Of a stretch of DNA of 64,000 nucleotides, positions 8,319-16,541 are shown one piece after another. This DNA is from Vibrio mediterranei (GTDB taxonomy: Bacteria; Pseudomonadota; Gammaproteobacteria; Enterobacterales; Vibrionaceae): NCBI RefSeq assembly GCF_900088415.1, contig NZ_FLLQ01000008.1, positions 1 through 64,000 of the forward strand, in the 5' to 3' direction. Every line of letters starts with the position of its first letter. Positions within the stretch are counted from its first letter, which is position 1. Under the pieces are notes generated by a model, which did no database searches, was not told the DNA's origin, and was given only the letters and a program-made list of their open reading frames with translations. A program made the position numbers and the translations under genes.

Positions 8319-8386
8319 GGAGGCTTCTTCGTTTTCGAAAGAAAAGTCAAAAACGAACGGAAAGCCTCCCAATGGGAGGTTTTTTT
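8319..8386 (+). terminator. pheA attenuator (terminator and antiterminator)
   Basis: The terminator is CCTCCC (8365-8370), loop AAT, GGGAGG (8374-8379) and a T run (8380-8386). The competing antiterminator pairs GGAGGCTT (8319-8326, just after the pheL stop) with AAGCCTCC (8362-8369), reinforced by CGTTTT near 8330 with AAAACG near 8350. The two structures share the CCTCC segment and so are mutually exclusive. This is the standard logic of amino-acid attenuators. Confidence 0.9.
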
Positions 8387-8400
8387 ATAAGGATTATTTG

Positions 8401-9582
8401 ATGACAGACACAAACTACTCACTTGAAGAAATTCGCTTACGTCTGAACGAGCTAGATGACAACTTGTTGCAGCTTCTTTCTGAACGTCGCAAGCTCAGCA
8501 TTGAAGTAGCAAAAAGCAAAGTAGAAACCTCAAAACCGGTTCGTGATGCCGCTCGTGAGCAACAACTTTTGGTTAAGCTCATTAATAACGGTAAAGACAA
8601 GTACGAGCTGGATGCGTCTTACATCACAAAGATCTTCCACACCATCATTGAAGATTCTGTTCTGCTGCAACAGGTTTACCTGCAAAACCTAGCCAACCCG
8701 CAACAAAGCAGAAAACCTGTTGCTAGAGTGGCCTTTCTAGGTGCTAAGGGTTCTTATTCACACCTAGCAAGCCGAGATTATTTCTCTCGTAAGAACACGG
8801 AGCTCATTGAACTCAATTGTGACCAGTTTAAAGAAGTCACAAAAACGGTTGAGTCAGGTCATGCTGATTTCGGTGTATTGCCTATTGAAAACACCAGCTC
8901 TGGCTCAATTAATGAAGTATTCGACTTACTGCAACATACGACTTTACATATCGTTGGTGAAATCACCCAACCTATTGAGCACTGCTTGGTTGCGACCAAA
9001 GAAATTCGTCTGGAAAACATCAAAACGCTGTACTCTCACCCACAACCTCATCAGCAATGCAGTGAGTTCTTGGGCAGACTATCTGGCGTTCAACTAGAGT
9101 CTTGTGCAAGTACAGCGGATGCAATGCAGAAAGTTCAGCAGCTTAATAGAGACGATGTTGCTGCAATCGGCCACGCAGCCAGTGGCAAACTGTATGGCTT
9201 GCAATCGATTCAAAGCAACATTGCTAATCAGACAGAAAACCACACTCGATTCATCGTCGTTGCAAGAAAGCCTGTTGAAGTGTCAGCGCAAATTCCAGCA
9301 AAAACTACCTTTATCATGGCGACGTCTCAACAAGCAGGTTCGTTGGTTGAAACCCTCTTAGTACTCCAGCGCTATGGAATCAATATGACCAAGCTCGAGT
9401 CACGCCCTATTATGGGTAATCCTTGGGAAGAGATGTTTTATGTGGATGTGGAAGCCCATAAAGACTCAGAATCAATGCAACAAGCCATTCATGAGCTTAT
9501 AAAAATCACTAAATACCTTAAAGTACTGGGTTGCTACCCTATCGATAACGTAAAACCAGTGATGCCCGATTTAGGTGAATAA
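8401..9582 (+). CDS. pheA: Bifunctional chorismate mutase / prephenate dehydratase (P-protein)
   Basis: PheA converts chorismate to prephenate and then phenylpyruvate, the committed steps to phenylalanine. The 393-residue protein starts at 8401 (MTDTNYSLEEIRLRLNELDD), preceded by AAGGA. In order it has an AroQ chorismate mutase domain (about 1-90, with ERRKLSIEVAKSK), a prephenate dehydratase domain (about 105-285, with GAKGSYSH and the conserved NHTRFIV), and a C-terminal ACT regulatory domain (about 300-390) with the Phe-binding LESRP motif. It is controlled by the pheL attenuator directly upstream. The frame is open further upstream through the attenuator, but that is not coding. Confidence 0.97.
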   Translation: MTDTNYSLEEIRLRLNELDDNLLQLLSERRKLSIEVAKSKVETSKPVRDAAREQQLLVKLINNGKDKYELDASYITKIFHTIIEDSVLLQQVYLQNLANPQQSRKPVARVAFLGAKGSYSHLASRDYFSRKNTELIELNCDQFKEVTKTVESGHADFGVLPIENTSSGSINEVFDLLQHTTLHIVGEITQPIEHCLVATKEIRLENIKTLYSHPQPHQQCSEFLGRLSGVQLESCASTADAMQKVQQLNRDDVAAIGHAASGKLYGLQSIQSNIANQTENHTRFIVVARKPVEVSAQIPAKTTFIMATSQQAGSLVETLLVLQRYGINMTKLESRPIMGNPWEEMFYVDVEAHKDSESMQQAIHELIKITKYLKVLGCYPIDNVKPVMPDLGE

Positions 9583-9586
9583 AAAC

Positions 9587-9620
9587 AAATAGCCCCAGTC
9601 ATCATGAGCTGGGGCTATTT
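9587..9620 (+). terminator. Rho-independent terminator of pheA
   Basis: AAATAGCCCCAG (9587-9598) and CTGGGGCTATTT (9609-9620) form a perfect 12-bp stem. It could also serve the convergent lipoprotein gene because it is symmetric. Confidence 0.88.
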
Positions 9621-9651
9621 CTATTTTACGAGCTGTGGCCTGTCTTCAAAG

Positions 9652-10311
9652 CTACTTTAGCGGCAGAATCTTAATCTCCACTCGACGATTACATTGACGC
9701 CCCTCTGGTGTAGAGTTGCTGCAAATTGGGAATCGCTCACCATTACCACGGGCGACCGCACGACCTGCCGCTACATTCTGACTAATCAAGAACGAACGTA
9801 CTTGCTCAGCGCGCTTTTCTGATAGCTCTTGGTTGTATTGAGCACTACCCGTACTATCTGTATAGCCTTCGATAACTAAACTGGTATCAGGATACTCAAC
9901 CAAAATACGCGCTACACCTCTCAGTGTGTTGTGAATACTACTGTTAAGAGCGTGAGAATTACTGTCAAAACCAATACCGTTCTCTAAACGTAATAAAAGT
10001 TGATTGTCACCAACACGCTCAACTTGCACACCTGAATTTAACAACTCTTGTCTCAGCGCTTTTTCTTGTTGGTCGAAATAATATCCGACACCACCACCCA
10101 ACGCTGCGCCACTCGCCGCACCAATAAGAATCCCACGGCTATCACCACCTGAAGCAATACCAACAGCTGTGCCAGCAATTGCGCCAATCACAGCTCCTTT
10201 GGTTGCTGAGTTTGTCTCATACTCTCCTGTTGTCGCGTTTTGTCGCTGCGTCGCTTGGCAACCAACAAGAGAAATAAGCCCTAAGGCAACCACTACTTTT
10301 TTTAATCTCAT
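9652..10311 (-). CDS. OmpA-family lipoprotein with glycine zipper (YiaD-like)
   Basis: The 219-residue product has a lipoprotein signal peptide with lipobox LVGC (Cys18). A glycine-rich zipper follows (about 38-85, e.g. GAVIGAIAGTAVGIASGG), then a C-terminal OmpA peptidoglycan-binding domain (about 110-219). That domain has the motif IEGYTDSTGSAQYNQELSEK and the arginines RAEQVRSFL. It should be anchored in the outer membrane and bind diaminopimelate of murein. The architecture resembles E. coli YiaD. The family is clear; the specific role is unknown. Confidence 0.88.
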   Translation of the reverse strand: MRLKKVVVALGLISLVGCQATQRQNATTGEYETNSATKGAVIGAIAGTAVGIASGGDSRGILIGAASGAALGGGVGYYFDQQEKALRQELLNSGVQVERVGDNQLLLRLENGIGFDSNSHALNSSIHNTLRGVARILVEYPDTSLVIEGYTDSTGSAQYNQELSEKRAEQVRSFLISQNVAAGRAVARGNGERFPICSNSTPEGRQCNRRVEIKILPLK

Positions 10312-10441
10312 TTCTATTATCTCTTATGCGTACAACATTACCATCAAATACAGAATATCGTACCATATAAATTCTAATTATTCCTAATGGAGGCATTTAG
10401 CACTCACACTAATGATAAAAAACACATCGTTATTAAATGAC

Positions 10442-10458
10442 AAATCTAAGGTAGATTT
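10442..10458. repeat. Perfect inverted repeat upstream of yjjX
   Basis: AAATCTA-AGG-TAGATTT is a perfect 7-bp palindrome with a 3-bp spacer, about 43 bp before the yjjX ATG. It could be an operator. I do not recognise the regulator. Confidence 0.4.
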
Positions 10459-10500
10459 ACGTTAGAATTAAGCCCAAACGTATAGACAGGATAAGTAATA

Positions 10501-11016
10501 ATGAACAAAGTGGTTATCGCGTCGCTTAACCCAGCCAAAATCAATGCCGTAAAAAGCGCCTTTGAATCCGCTTTTCCTAGCCAAACGTTCACTTTTCAAG
10601 GGGTAAACGTGCCAAGTGGCGTGGCCGAGCAACCTATGAGCAATGATGAAACTCATCTTGGTGCTAAAACACGAGTTCACAATGCCAAGAAAACCATCAA
10701 AGACGGTGATTTCTATGTTGGGATTGAAGCTGGTTTAGATGGGCATTCCACGTTTGCATGGATGATTATTGAAACAGAGACACAGACGGGCGAATCAAGA
10801 AGCGCGAGTCTAATGCTTCCACCCGCAGTCGTAGACCAACTGTCGCCAAGCGTTGAACTAGGCGATGTGATGGATAAGACCTTTGGTACCGATAATATCA
10901 AACAAAAAGGCGGGGCAATTGGTTTACTAACCCAGCATCAGCTCACACGCAGTTCTGTGTATCACCAAGCGTTAATACTGGCGCTGATCCCATTTACCAA
11001 TCCTGAACACTTCTAA
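10501..11016 (+). CDS. yjjX: Inosine/xanthosine triphosphatase (YjjX family)
   Basis: The 171-residue protein matches the YjjX/NTPase_1 family, which hydrolyses ITP and XTP to their diphosphates and so clears non-canonical purine nucleotides. Conserved features include the N-terminal VIASLNPAKINAVKSAF, the central GIEAGLDG and GGAIGLLTQHQLTRSSVYHQ near the C-terminus. It converges on trpR, the E. coli arrangement slt-trpR/yjjX. Confidence 0.93.
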   Translation: MNKVVIASLNPAKINAVKSAFESAFPSQTFTFQGVNVPSGVAEQPMSNDETHLGAKTRVHNAKKTIKDGDFYVGIEAGLDGHSTFAWMIIETETQTGESRSASLMLPPAVVDQLSPSVELGDVMDKTFGTDNIKQKGGAIGLLTQHQLTRSSVYHQALILALIPFTNPEHF

Positions 11017-11035
11017 AGACGTTTTCTCTGACAAG

Positions 11036-11063
11036 GTAAGCGAAACCCATAGGTTTCGCTTAC
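11036..11063. terminator. Bidirectional hairpin between yjjX and trpR
   Basis: GTAAGCGAAACC-CATA-GGTTTCGCTTAC is a perfect 12-bp stem lying between the convergent genes. It overlaps the trpR stop codon (11060-11062). T runs on either side are short, so its termination efficiency is uncertain. Confidence 0.65.
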
Positions 11064-11347
11064 TTAAGCAATAAGTCGCTAAGCGCGTTCTTATCTTTGT
11101 CGGCCAAGCGCTTTACTTCCGCAGAGCCGCGAGTAATGGTTGCCACACCTACGCCTAACATCTGACTAATTTGGCGTTGGGACATGTCTCCCTTTAACAA
11201 CTCACAGAGAATGTTCACCCGCGCCGTCACTGCTTCACGTTCATCTGGTGTTAGCAACATCGTCATCAGCATTGCTTGCTGCTCACTGCTTTGCGAACGC
11301 TGAATAAGGTCGAGTACCTGTTGCCAGTCTTGATAGTGTGGTTCCAT
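11060..11347 (-). CDS. trpR: Trp operon repressor TrpR
   Basis: TrpR is the tryptophan-activated repressor of tryptophan biosynthesis genes. The 95-residue protein has the all-helical TrpR fold. Its helix-turn-helix spans MSQRQISQMLGVGVATITRG (about residues 55-75), and upstream it has TPDEREAVTARVNILCELL, all close to E. coli TrpR. It lies 72 bp downstream of slt on the same strand, with no obvious promoter or trp operator in the gap, so it is probably co-transcribed with slt. Confidence 0.95.
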   Translation of the reverse strand: MEPHYQDWQQVLDLIQRSQSSEQQAMLMTMLLTPDEREAVTARVNILCELLKGDMSQRQISQMLGVGVATITRGSAEVKRLADKDKNALSDLLLK

Positions 11348-11419
11348 TTAATATTCCATCAGAAACATCCAGTTACCCATTCTAACTCCAAGCCCACATG
11401 AATTGGTAGCCCATCTCCA

Positions 11420-13363
11420 CTAGTAACGTTTTTTCGCTTCCGCTTCAGTGAGGAAACTTCCCTGAACACCAAGTAAATCTCGATAGTAGACTTGAAACAT
11501 TAGAATATTCTGAACGTAACCACGAGTCTCTCTAAAAGGTATCGCTTCAATAAAGGCGATGGCATCTAACTTGCCATCAGAAGCTTCACGCCAACGTTTT
11601 ACGCGGTTAGGCCCTGCATTGTAGGCAGCTAATGCATAGATACGGTTATCATCGTAGTTATCAAGCAGCTCATTAAGGTAGTGCGAGCCTATCTCAATGT
11701 TCTTACCCACCTGATACAAGTCACTTGTACTGCCATAGCGTATCTTGTGCTTTTTCGCAGTATACTTTGCCGTAGCTGGCATAATCTGCATCACGCCTCG
11801 AGCACCTACAGGAGAGCGCGCTTCCACATCCATCGCGCTTTCTTGACGTGCGAGCGACATGAGTAACACGCTATCAAGGTCGAGCTTGTCACTGTAGAAA
11901 TCAAACCACCAGCGATGGGCCGTTGGGAAGCGCAATGACATGTTGTCCCACATTTTGGCAGAAATTGTCGCTACAACGGTGAAATGATGCCAACGTTTCT
12001 TGCCAGCATAAGCCGCTAACATCTGCTTCTCATCTGCAGTTACGTTAGACAATAAGAAACGCCACTCTGATTTAGCTGCGGCTATTTTGTCTCGCTCAAT
12101 CAACTCTTCGATTCGGTCTAAGCTAGCTTGATACGGTGCTACGACTTTAGGGTCTAACACTGTCGTGGAAATAGGATAAACAATAGAGTGCTCTAGGTAT
12201 GTCGCGGCAGCGGCGCTGTAAAAGTTACGCTGACCTACAATCCCTTCTAGGCGTTGTTGTCCTTGCTCTTTGTTACCTGTTACCAACTCAGAACGCGCCA
12301 ACCAATATTGCCAACGACTGGTTTCTTGTTTCTCTGGCGACATTTTACTAATCCAACGGTTCAAGCCTTTCCAATCGGCTTGTTGCACCGCAAGACGCGC
12401 TCTACGTTCCAAGTAACCATCATTGCTTGATTGGCTAAGCACTTTATCACGCCAGTTAGCTTCGGCTTCGGAATCCGTCGTGATGTAACGCATCGCCACA
12501 TAATCTTGCATCGACTGTTGCAACTCATCGTCTAGCGAGGCATTTTTACTCAGTTGAGTTAGTGCGGTTCTTGCTTTATCTCTGTCACTACGAGCTAACT
12601 TTCGGAGTGACAGTTCAGTTAGCTGGTTTTTATACGGTTGTGGGAATTTACTGTCAGCAAAAGACACCACCTTATTAGGTGATTTGAACAGGTCTTTAAT
12701 TTGTTTCCCATGCTGTTTACCTGTCGATGTTGCCAGCTTCTTATTTAGATAGTTAATTAATGACCCATTACGCTTTTCAAAAGCAAGGATCATTCGCTCG
12801 ACAATTAGTTGGTCGGTCAGCGCTCCTGACTTATCCCATTCCTTGAATAACTTATCACAAGCACTATCAACACTATTTCCACTCAACCATAAGTTTTGAG
12901 CGCCTTTGTACGCCTCCTGTTTATTCCCAGTTTTAAGCTGAGCATAGTGGTAGTGACATTGATATCGCTCGCCATTTGGGTAAGAGGTTTGAAAGGTTAG
13001 AATGTCTTGCCATTTGTTTTGACGGGCCAATTGATCCAAATACGGCGCTCTAATACGATAGGAGAAAGGGAAACCCTTATGCTGCTCAATAAATGTATTG
13101 ACGTCCTCAATCGACTTATCTGCTAGTTGCAAAGAAAACACTCGATAATCGACATAAGGAGTCAAAGCGTAATCTTCAATTTTAGGCCGAAGTTTTTGAT
13201 AACCATTGACATCTTTTTTATCAATGAGCTTTTGCGCCCTATCATAATCTGAGCGTTGTTGTTCTAGTTGTGTTTCTGCCGCAAATGCAGGCCATGCCAG
13301 TGAGGCTACGATGACCGAAGTAACTGCTAGCAGTCGTTGCTTATACCGTCCGTATAAAAGCAT
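11420..13363 (-). CDS. slt: Soluble lytic murein transglycosylase Slt70
   Basis: Slt degrades glycan strands exolytically to 1,6-anhydro-muropeptides in the periplasm. The 647-residue precursor has a signal peptide (about 1-28, ending PAFA). A long superhelical alpha-domain of TPR-like helices (about 30-470) follows, then the C-terminal SLT domain. The catalytic glutamate is E508 in LARQESAMD, followed by GARGVMQIMPATA and LAAYNAGPNRVKRW. Size and order match E. coli Slt70. It is divergent from ettA and precedes trpR, a conserved neighbourhood. Confidence 0.96.
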   Translation of the reverse strand: MLLYGRYKQRLLAVTSVIVASLAWPAFAAETQLEQQRSDYDRAQKLIDKKDVNGYQKLRPKIEDYALTPYVDYRVFSLQLADKSIEDVNTFIEQHKGFPFSYRIRAPYLDQLARQNKWQDILTFQTSYPNGERYQCHYHYAQLKTGNKQEAYKGAQNLWLSGNSVDSACDKLFKEWDKSGALTDQLIVERMILAFEKRNGSLINYLNKKLATSTGKQHGKQIKDLFKSPNKVVSFADSKFPQPYKNQLTELSLRKLARSDRDKARTALTQLSKNASLDDELQQSMQDYVAMRYITTDSEAEANWRDKVLSQSSNDGYLERRARLAVQQADWKGLNRWISKMSPEKQETSRWQYWLARSELVTGNKEQGQQRLEGIVGQRNFYSAAAATYLEHSIVYPISTTVLDPKVVAPYQASLDRIEELIERDKIAAAKSEWRFLLSNVTADEKQMLAAYAGKKRWHHFTVVATISAKMWDNMSLRFPTAHRWWFDFYSDKLDLDSVLLMSLARQESAMDVEARSPVGARGVMQIMPATAKYTAKKHKIRYGSTSDLYQVGKNIEIGSHYLNELLDNYDDNRIYALAAYNAGPNRVKRWREASDGKLDAIAFIEAIPFRETRGYVQNILMFQVYYRDLLGVQGSFLTEAEAKKRY

Positions 13364-13598
13364 GTACCGATTTCCTTAGATGCTGTGAAGAATGACCAGT
13401 GAGTTTATTGTTGTCGTTTTTTATTGAGCCTTGTCAGCTTCATTTGAATACATGGTCAATCTTCAATTTAAGACCAATTACTCCTTCTTGCCAATGGGTT
13501 TGTCATTAAGAATTTGTTTCCATTGTTGAGAATTCCCTGACTCTTGGCGAAACCGCGCATTTTGAATGATATTGAGGCTTAAGATCGCATAACGAAAA

Positions 13599-13628
13599 TT
13601 GAAACGTTCTGACTGCGTAGTGTAAAAT
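13599..13628 (+). promoter_or_regulatory. Possible ettA promoter in the slt-ettA intergenic region
   Basis: TTGAAA (13599-13604) and TAAAAT (13623-13628) are 18 bp apart, with the ettA ATG 38 bp downstream. The rest of the 303-bp gap (13364-13666) must also hold the slt promoter on the other strand. I see no further clear element or credible gene there. Confidence 0.4.
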
Positions 13629-13666
13629 AACAACTTTATTGACTTCAAAAGTAGGAACGATCGGCA

Positions 13667-15334
13667 ATGGCTGAATACGTCTATACCATGTCGCGCGTGA
13701 GCAAAGTAGTGCCACCAAAGCGACAAATCCTTAAAGATATCTCTCTTAGCTTCTTCCCTGGTGCAAAAATCGGTGTTCTAGGCCTAAATGGTGCTGGTAA
13801 GTCTACCCTTCTACGTATCATGGCGGGTATTGATACTGATATCGATGGTGAAGCGCGTCCGCAACCTGGTCTGAACGTAGGTTACTTGCCGCAAGAACCT
13901 GTTCTTGATGAATCAAAAACGGTTCGTGAAATCGTTGAAGAAGCAGTCTCCGATGTTGCTGGTGCAATGAAGCGCCTAGACGAAGTGTATGCGGCTTACG
14001 CTGAACCAGATGCAGACTTCGACGCATTGGCTAAAGAACAAGGTGAGTTAGAAGCTCTTATCCAAGCGAAAGATGGTCATAACCTAGAGAACGCCCTAGA
14101 GCGTGCCGCTGACGCTCTTCGTCTACCTGAGTGGGATGCGAAGATTCAACACCTATCCGGTGGTGAGCGTCGCCGTGTCGCTATCTGTCGCCTATTGCTT
14201 GAGAAGCCAGACATGCTGCTTCTTGACGAACCAACCAACCACCTAGATGCCGAATCTGTTGCTTGGCTTGAACGCTTCCTAGTGGACTACAATGGCACTG
14301 TTGTTGCGATTACCCACGACCGTTACTTCTTAGATAACGCAGCAGGTTGGATTCTTGAGCTTGACCGTGGTGAAGGTATTCCATGGGAAGGTAACTACAC
14401 TTCATGGCTAGAGCAAAAAGATGCACGTCTACAACAAGAAGCGTCTCAAGAGAAAGCTCGTCAGAAAACCATTGAGAAAGAACTGGAATGGGTTCGTCAA
14501 AACCCTAAAGGCCGTCAAGCGAAGTCAAAAGCACGTATGGCACGTTTTGAAGAGCTACAAAGTGGCGATCATCAAAAACGTAACGAAACGAACGAGCTAT
14601 TCATTCCACCAGGTGAGCGTTTAGGTGATAAAGTTCTAGAAGTGAACAACCTGACTAAGTCATTCGATGGCCGTGTACTGATTGATGATCTTTCTTTCAG
14701 CATTCCAAAAGGTGCTATCGTAGGTATCATCGGTGCTAACGGTGCGGGTAAATCGACGTTATTCAAAATGCTAAGTGGCACAGAGCAACCAGATGCCGGC
14801 ACAATTGAACTCGGTGATACCGTGAAACTAGCTTCTGTAGAACAGTTCCGTGATTCAATGAACGATAGCAATACGGTTTTCCAAGAGATCTCAGAAGGCG
14901 CTGACATCATTAAGATCAACAACTTTGAAATTCCTGCGCGCGCGTACTGCTCACGCTTTAACTTCAAAGGTAGCGACCAACAGAAGATCATCGGTGAACT
15001 TTCCGGTGGTGAGCGCAACCGTGTTCACCTCGCTAAGCTTCTTAAAGCGGGCGGCAACATGTTGCTACTCGATGAGCCTACCAACGACCTAGACGTTGAA
15101 ACTCTACGTGCACTTGAAGAAGCATTACTAGAGTTCCCAGGCTGTGCCATGGTTATCTCGCACGACCGTTGGTTCCTAGACCGTATCGCTACTCACATCA
15201 TCGACTATCGCGATGAAGGTCAAGTTAACTTCTATGAAGGTAACTACACTGAGTACATGGAATGGCTGAAGAAGACTTTGGGTCCAGAAGCTGCTGAACC
15301 ACACCGTATTAAATACAAACGCATCTCAAAATAA
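13667..15334 (+). CDS. ettA: Energy-dependent translational throttle protein EttA (ABC-F)
   Basis: EttA (YjjK) is an ABC-F ATPase that binds the ribosomal E site and gates entry into elongation according to the ATP/ADP ratio. The 555-residue protein has two ABC domains: Walker A GLNGAGKST near residue 39 and GANGAGKST near 356, with signatures LSGGERRRVA and LSGGERNRVH and both Walker B LLLDEPTN motifs. Between them lies the PtIM linker, basic and helical (about 245-305, with KELEWVRQNPKGRQAKSKAR). There are no membrane segments. The start has TAGGA ten bases upstream. Confidence 0.97.
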   Translation: MAEYVYTMSRVSKVVPPKRQILKDISLSFFPGAKIGVLGLNGAGKSTLLRIMAGIDTDIDGEARPQPGLNVGYLPQEPVLDESKTVREIVEEAVSDVAGAMKRLDEVYAAYAEPDADFDALAKEQGELEALIQAKDGHNLENALERAADALRLPEWDAKIQHLSGGERRRVAICRLLLEKPDMLLLDEPTNHLDAESVAWLERFLVDYNGTVVAITHDRYFLDNAAGWILELDRGEGIPWEGNYTSWLEQKDARLQQEASQEKARQKTIEKELEWVRQNPKGRQAKSKARMARFEELQSGDHQKRNETNELFIPPGERLGDKVLEVNNLTKSFDGRVLIDDLSFSIPKGAIVGIIGANGAGKSTLFKMLSGTEQPDAGTIELGDTVKLASVEQFRDSMNDSNTVFQEISEGADIIKINNFEIPARAYCSRFNFKGSDQQKIIGELSGGERNRVHLAKLLKAGGNMLLLDEPTNDLDVETLRALEEALLEFPGCAMVISHDRWFLDRIATHIIDYRDEGQVNFYEGNYTEYMEWLKKTLGPEAAEPHRIKYKRISK

Positions 15335-15367
15335 CCGTTTGAATTTGAGATAAACTTGTTTTTTTTC

Positions 15368-15399
15368 AAGAGGGCGCTAATAATAGCGCCCTCTTTTTT
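15368..15399 (+). terminator. Rho-independent terminator of ettA
   Basis: AAGAGGGCGCTA and TAGCGCCCTCTT form a perfect 12-bp stem with a 4-nt loop and a run of six T. A strong terminator. Confidence 0.93.
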
Positions 15400-15480
15400 G
15401 TGATTTTCACCCACAAAATAACGAAATTAACTGAAAAATCACCACATTTCATAGACCAATGTGGTGTAGCGATAATCACT

Positions 15481-16488
15481 ATGCCGAATAGAATCAAGGT
15501 AGTAATACCGAATGAACAAGGAAAGAAACGAACTCTGCGTTTAGGACGAAAGCGTACTTACACTGCCATCCTCTTCGCTGCAGCCTTTCCTGTTGCCTTG
15601 GGCTTAGTCGGTTATTCCTATAACCAATCTCAAACACAGCTGTCATCTACTGAAGTGTCTCTGACGGATCTACAGCAAGAAAAAGCGCTACTTGAAGCTA
15701 AACTGGAAGAACAAGTCAATGTCACTCACGATCTTTCTCAAGAACTTGAAGAGAAACGTGATGAGCTCCAACTCCTGAGCAAACGAGTTAATGACGTGGA
15801 AACAGTTCTTGGTCTCACCGATGAAGAGCTCTACGATGCTGAAATGCCATTAGCGGAGCGTATTGATGCGGCCGCCATTGACTCCGCAGTTCGTGCCACA
15901 ATGCTGCGCTTAATTCCCAATGATAGCCCGGTTACTTATCAGCGCGTTTCCTCGTCTTATGGACGACGTACTAACCCTATATCTGGTAAACGCCAGTTAC
16001 ATACTGGTATCGACCTAACCTGTAAAACAGGTGAACAAATCTTAGCGCCAGCCGATGGCGTTATTGAAACGGTAAGACCAAGCCGTCAAGGTTATGGTAA
16101 CTATATGACGGTGCGCCATTCATTTGGTTTTATGAGCTCTTACGCTCACTTACATAAGTTTAAAGCTAAGAGTGGGCAGTTCGTCAGCAAAGGAGACGTC
16201 ATCGCTACGTGTGGAAATAGCGGTAATTCAACCGGACCACACCTTCACTATGAAGTACGCTTTTTAGGGCGCACACTTAACCCTCAATACTTCATCGATT
16301 GGAGCCCTGAGAACTTCGATTACGTGTTCGAGAAAGAAAAGAAAGTGCAATGGGCACCGCTGATTGATCTTGTCGGTAGCGTGGTTAAGCTACAAATAAA
16401 CCTAACTAATGCACCCTATGTGGATTCTTCGATTAAAACTGCCGTTACCGAAGACACCACCAACGAAACAAGTGAACAGACAAACTAA
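15481..16488 (+). CDS. M23 family metallopeptidase, membrane-anchored
   Basis: I start the protein at 15481 (MPNRIKVVIPNEQGKKR), giving 335 residues. Upstream sequence in frame runs through the ettA terminator and is not coding. A basic cytoplasmic N-terminus is followed by one membrane segment (about 28-46), a coiled coil (about 50-105), and a C-terminal LytM/M23 domain. The domain keeps the zinc ligands: H174 and D178 in HTGIDL, and HLH in GPHLHYEVR. It therefore looks like a catalytically competent peptidoglycan endopeptidase of the MepM/NlpD-like class, acting in the periplasm. The exact orthologue is uncertain. Confidence 0.9.
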   Translation: MPNRIKVVIPNEQGKKRTLRLGRKRTYTAILFAAAFPVALGLVGYSYNQSQTQLSSTEVSLTDLQQEKALLEAKLEEQVNVTHDLSQELEEKRDELQLLSKRVNDVETVLGLTDEELYDAEMPLAERIDAAAIDSAVRATMLRLIPNDSPVTYQRVSSSYGRRTNPISGKRQLHTGIDLTCKTGEQILAPADGVIETVRPSRQGYGNYMTVRHSFGFMSSYAHLHKFKAKSGQFVSKGDVIATCGNSGNSTGPHLHYEVRFLGRTLNPQYFIDWSPENFDYVFEKEKKVQWAPLIDLVGSVVKLQINLTNAPYVDSSIKTAVTEDTTNETSEQTN

Positions 16489-16517
16489 AAAAACGCAGCG
16501 ACTTCGCTGCGTTTTTT
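16488..16517. terminator. Terminator between the M23 peptidase gene and tyrA
   Basis: AAAAAACGCAGCG-ACTT-CGCTGCGTTTTTT is a perfect 13-bp stem with A and T runs built in on either side, so it can terminate both convergent transcripts (peptidase and aroF-tyrA). Confidence 0.9.
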
Positions 16518-16541
16518 AATTGGTTCTTTCATCGCCCGCGT

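Noticed and set aside
8317..8400. N-terminal extension of PheA into the attenuator
   Set aside because: The in-frame ATG lies inside the antiterminator; the conserved PheA start is at 8401 with AAGGA upstream.
11405..11422. A trp operator half-site (ACTAGT) near trpR
   Set aside because: It is at the 3' end of slt, includes its stop codon, and lacks the second half of the operator, so it is most likely chance.
13478..13726. An 82-codon minus-strand frame between slt and ettA
   Set aside because: It overlaps the ettA start on the opposite strand, has no ribosome binding site and no recognisable sequence; most of it is intergenic regulatory DNA.
14572..15018. A 148-codon minus-strand frame inside ettA
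   Set aside because: Antisense shadow of the second ABC domain with no independent support.
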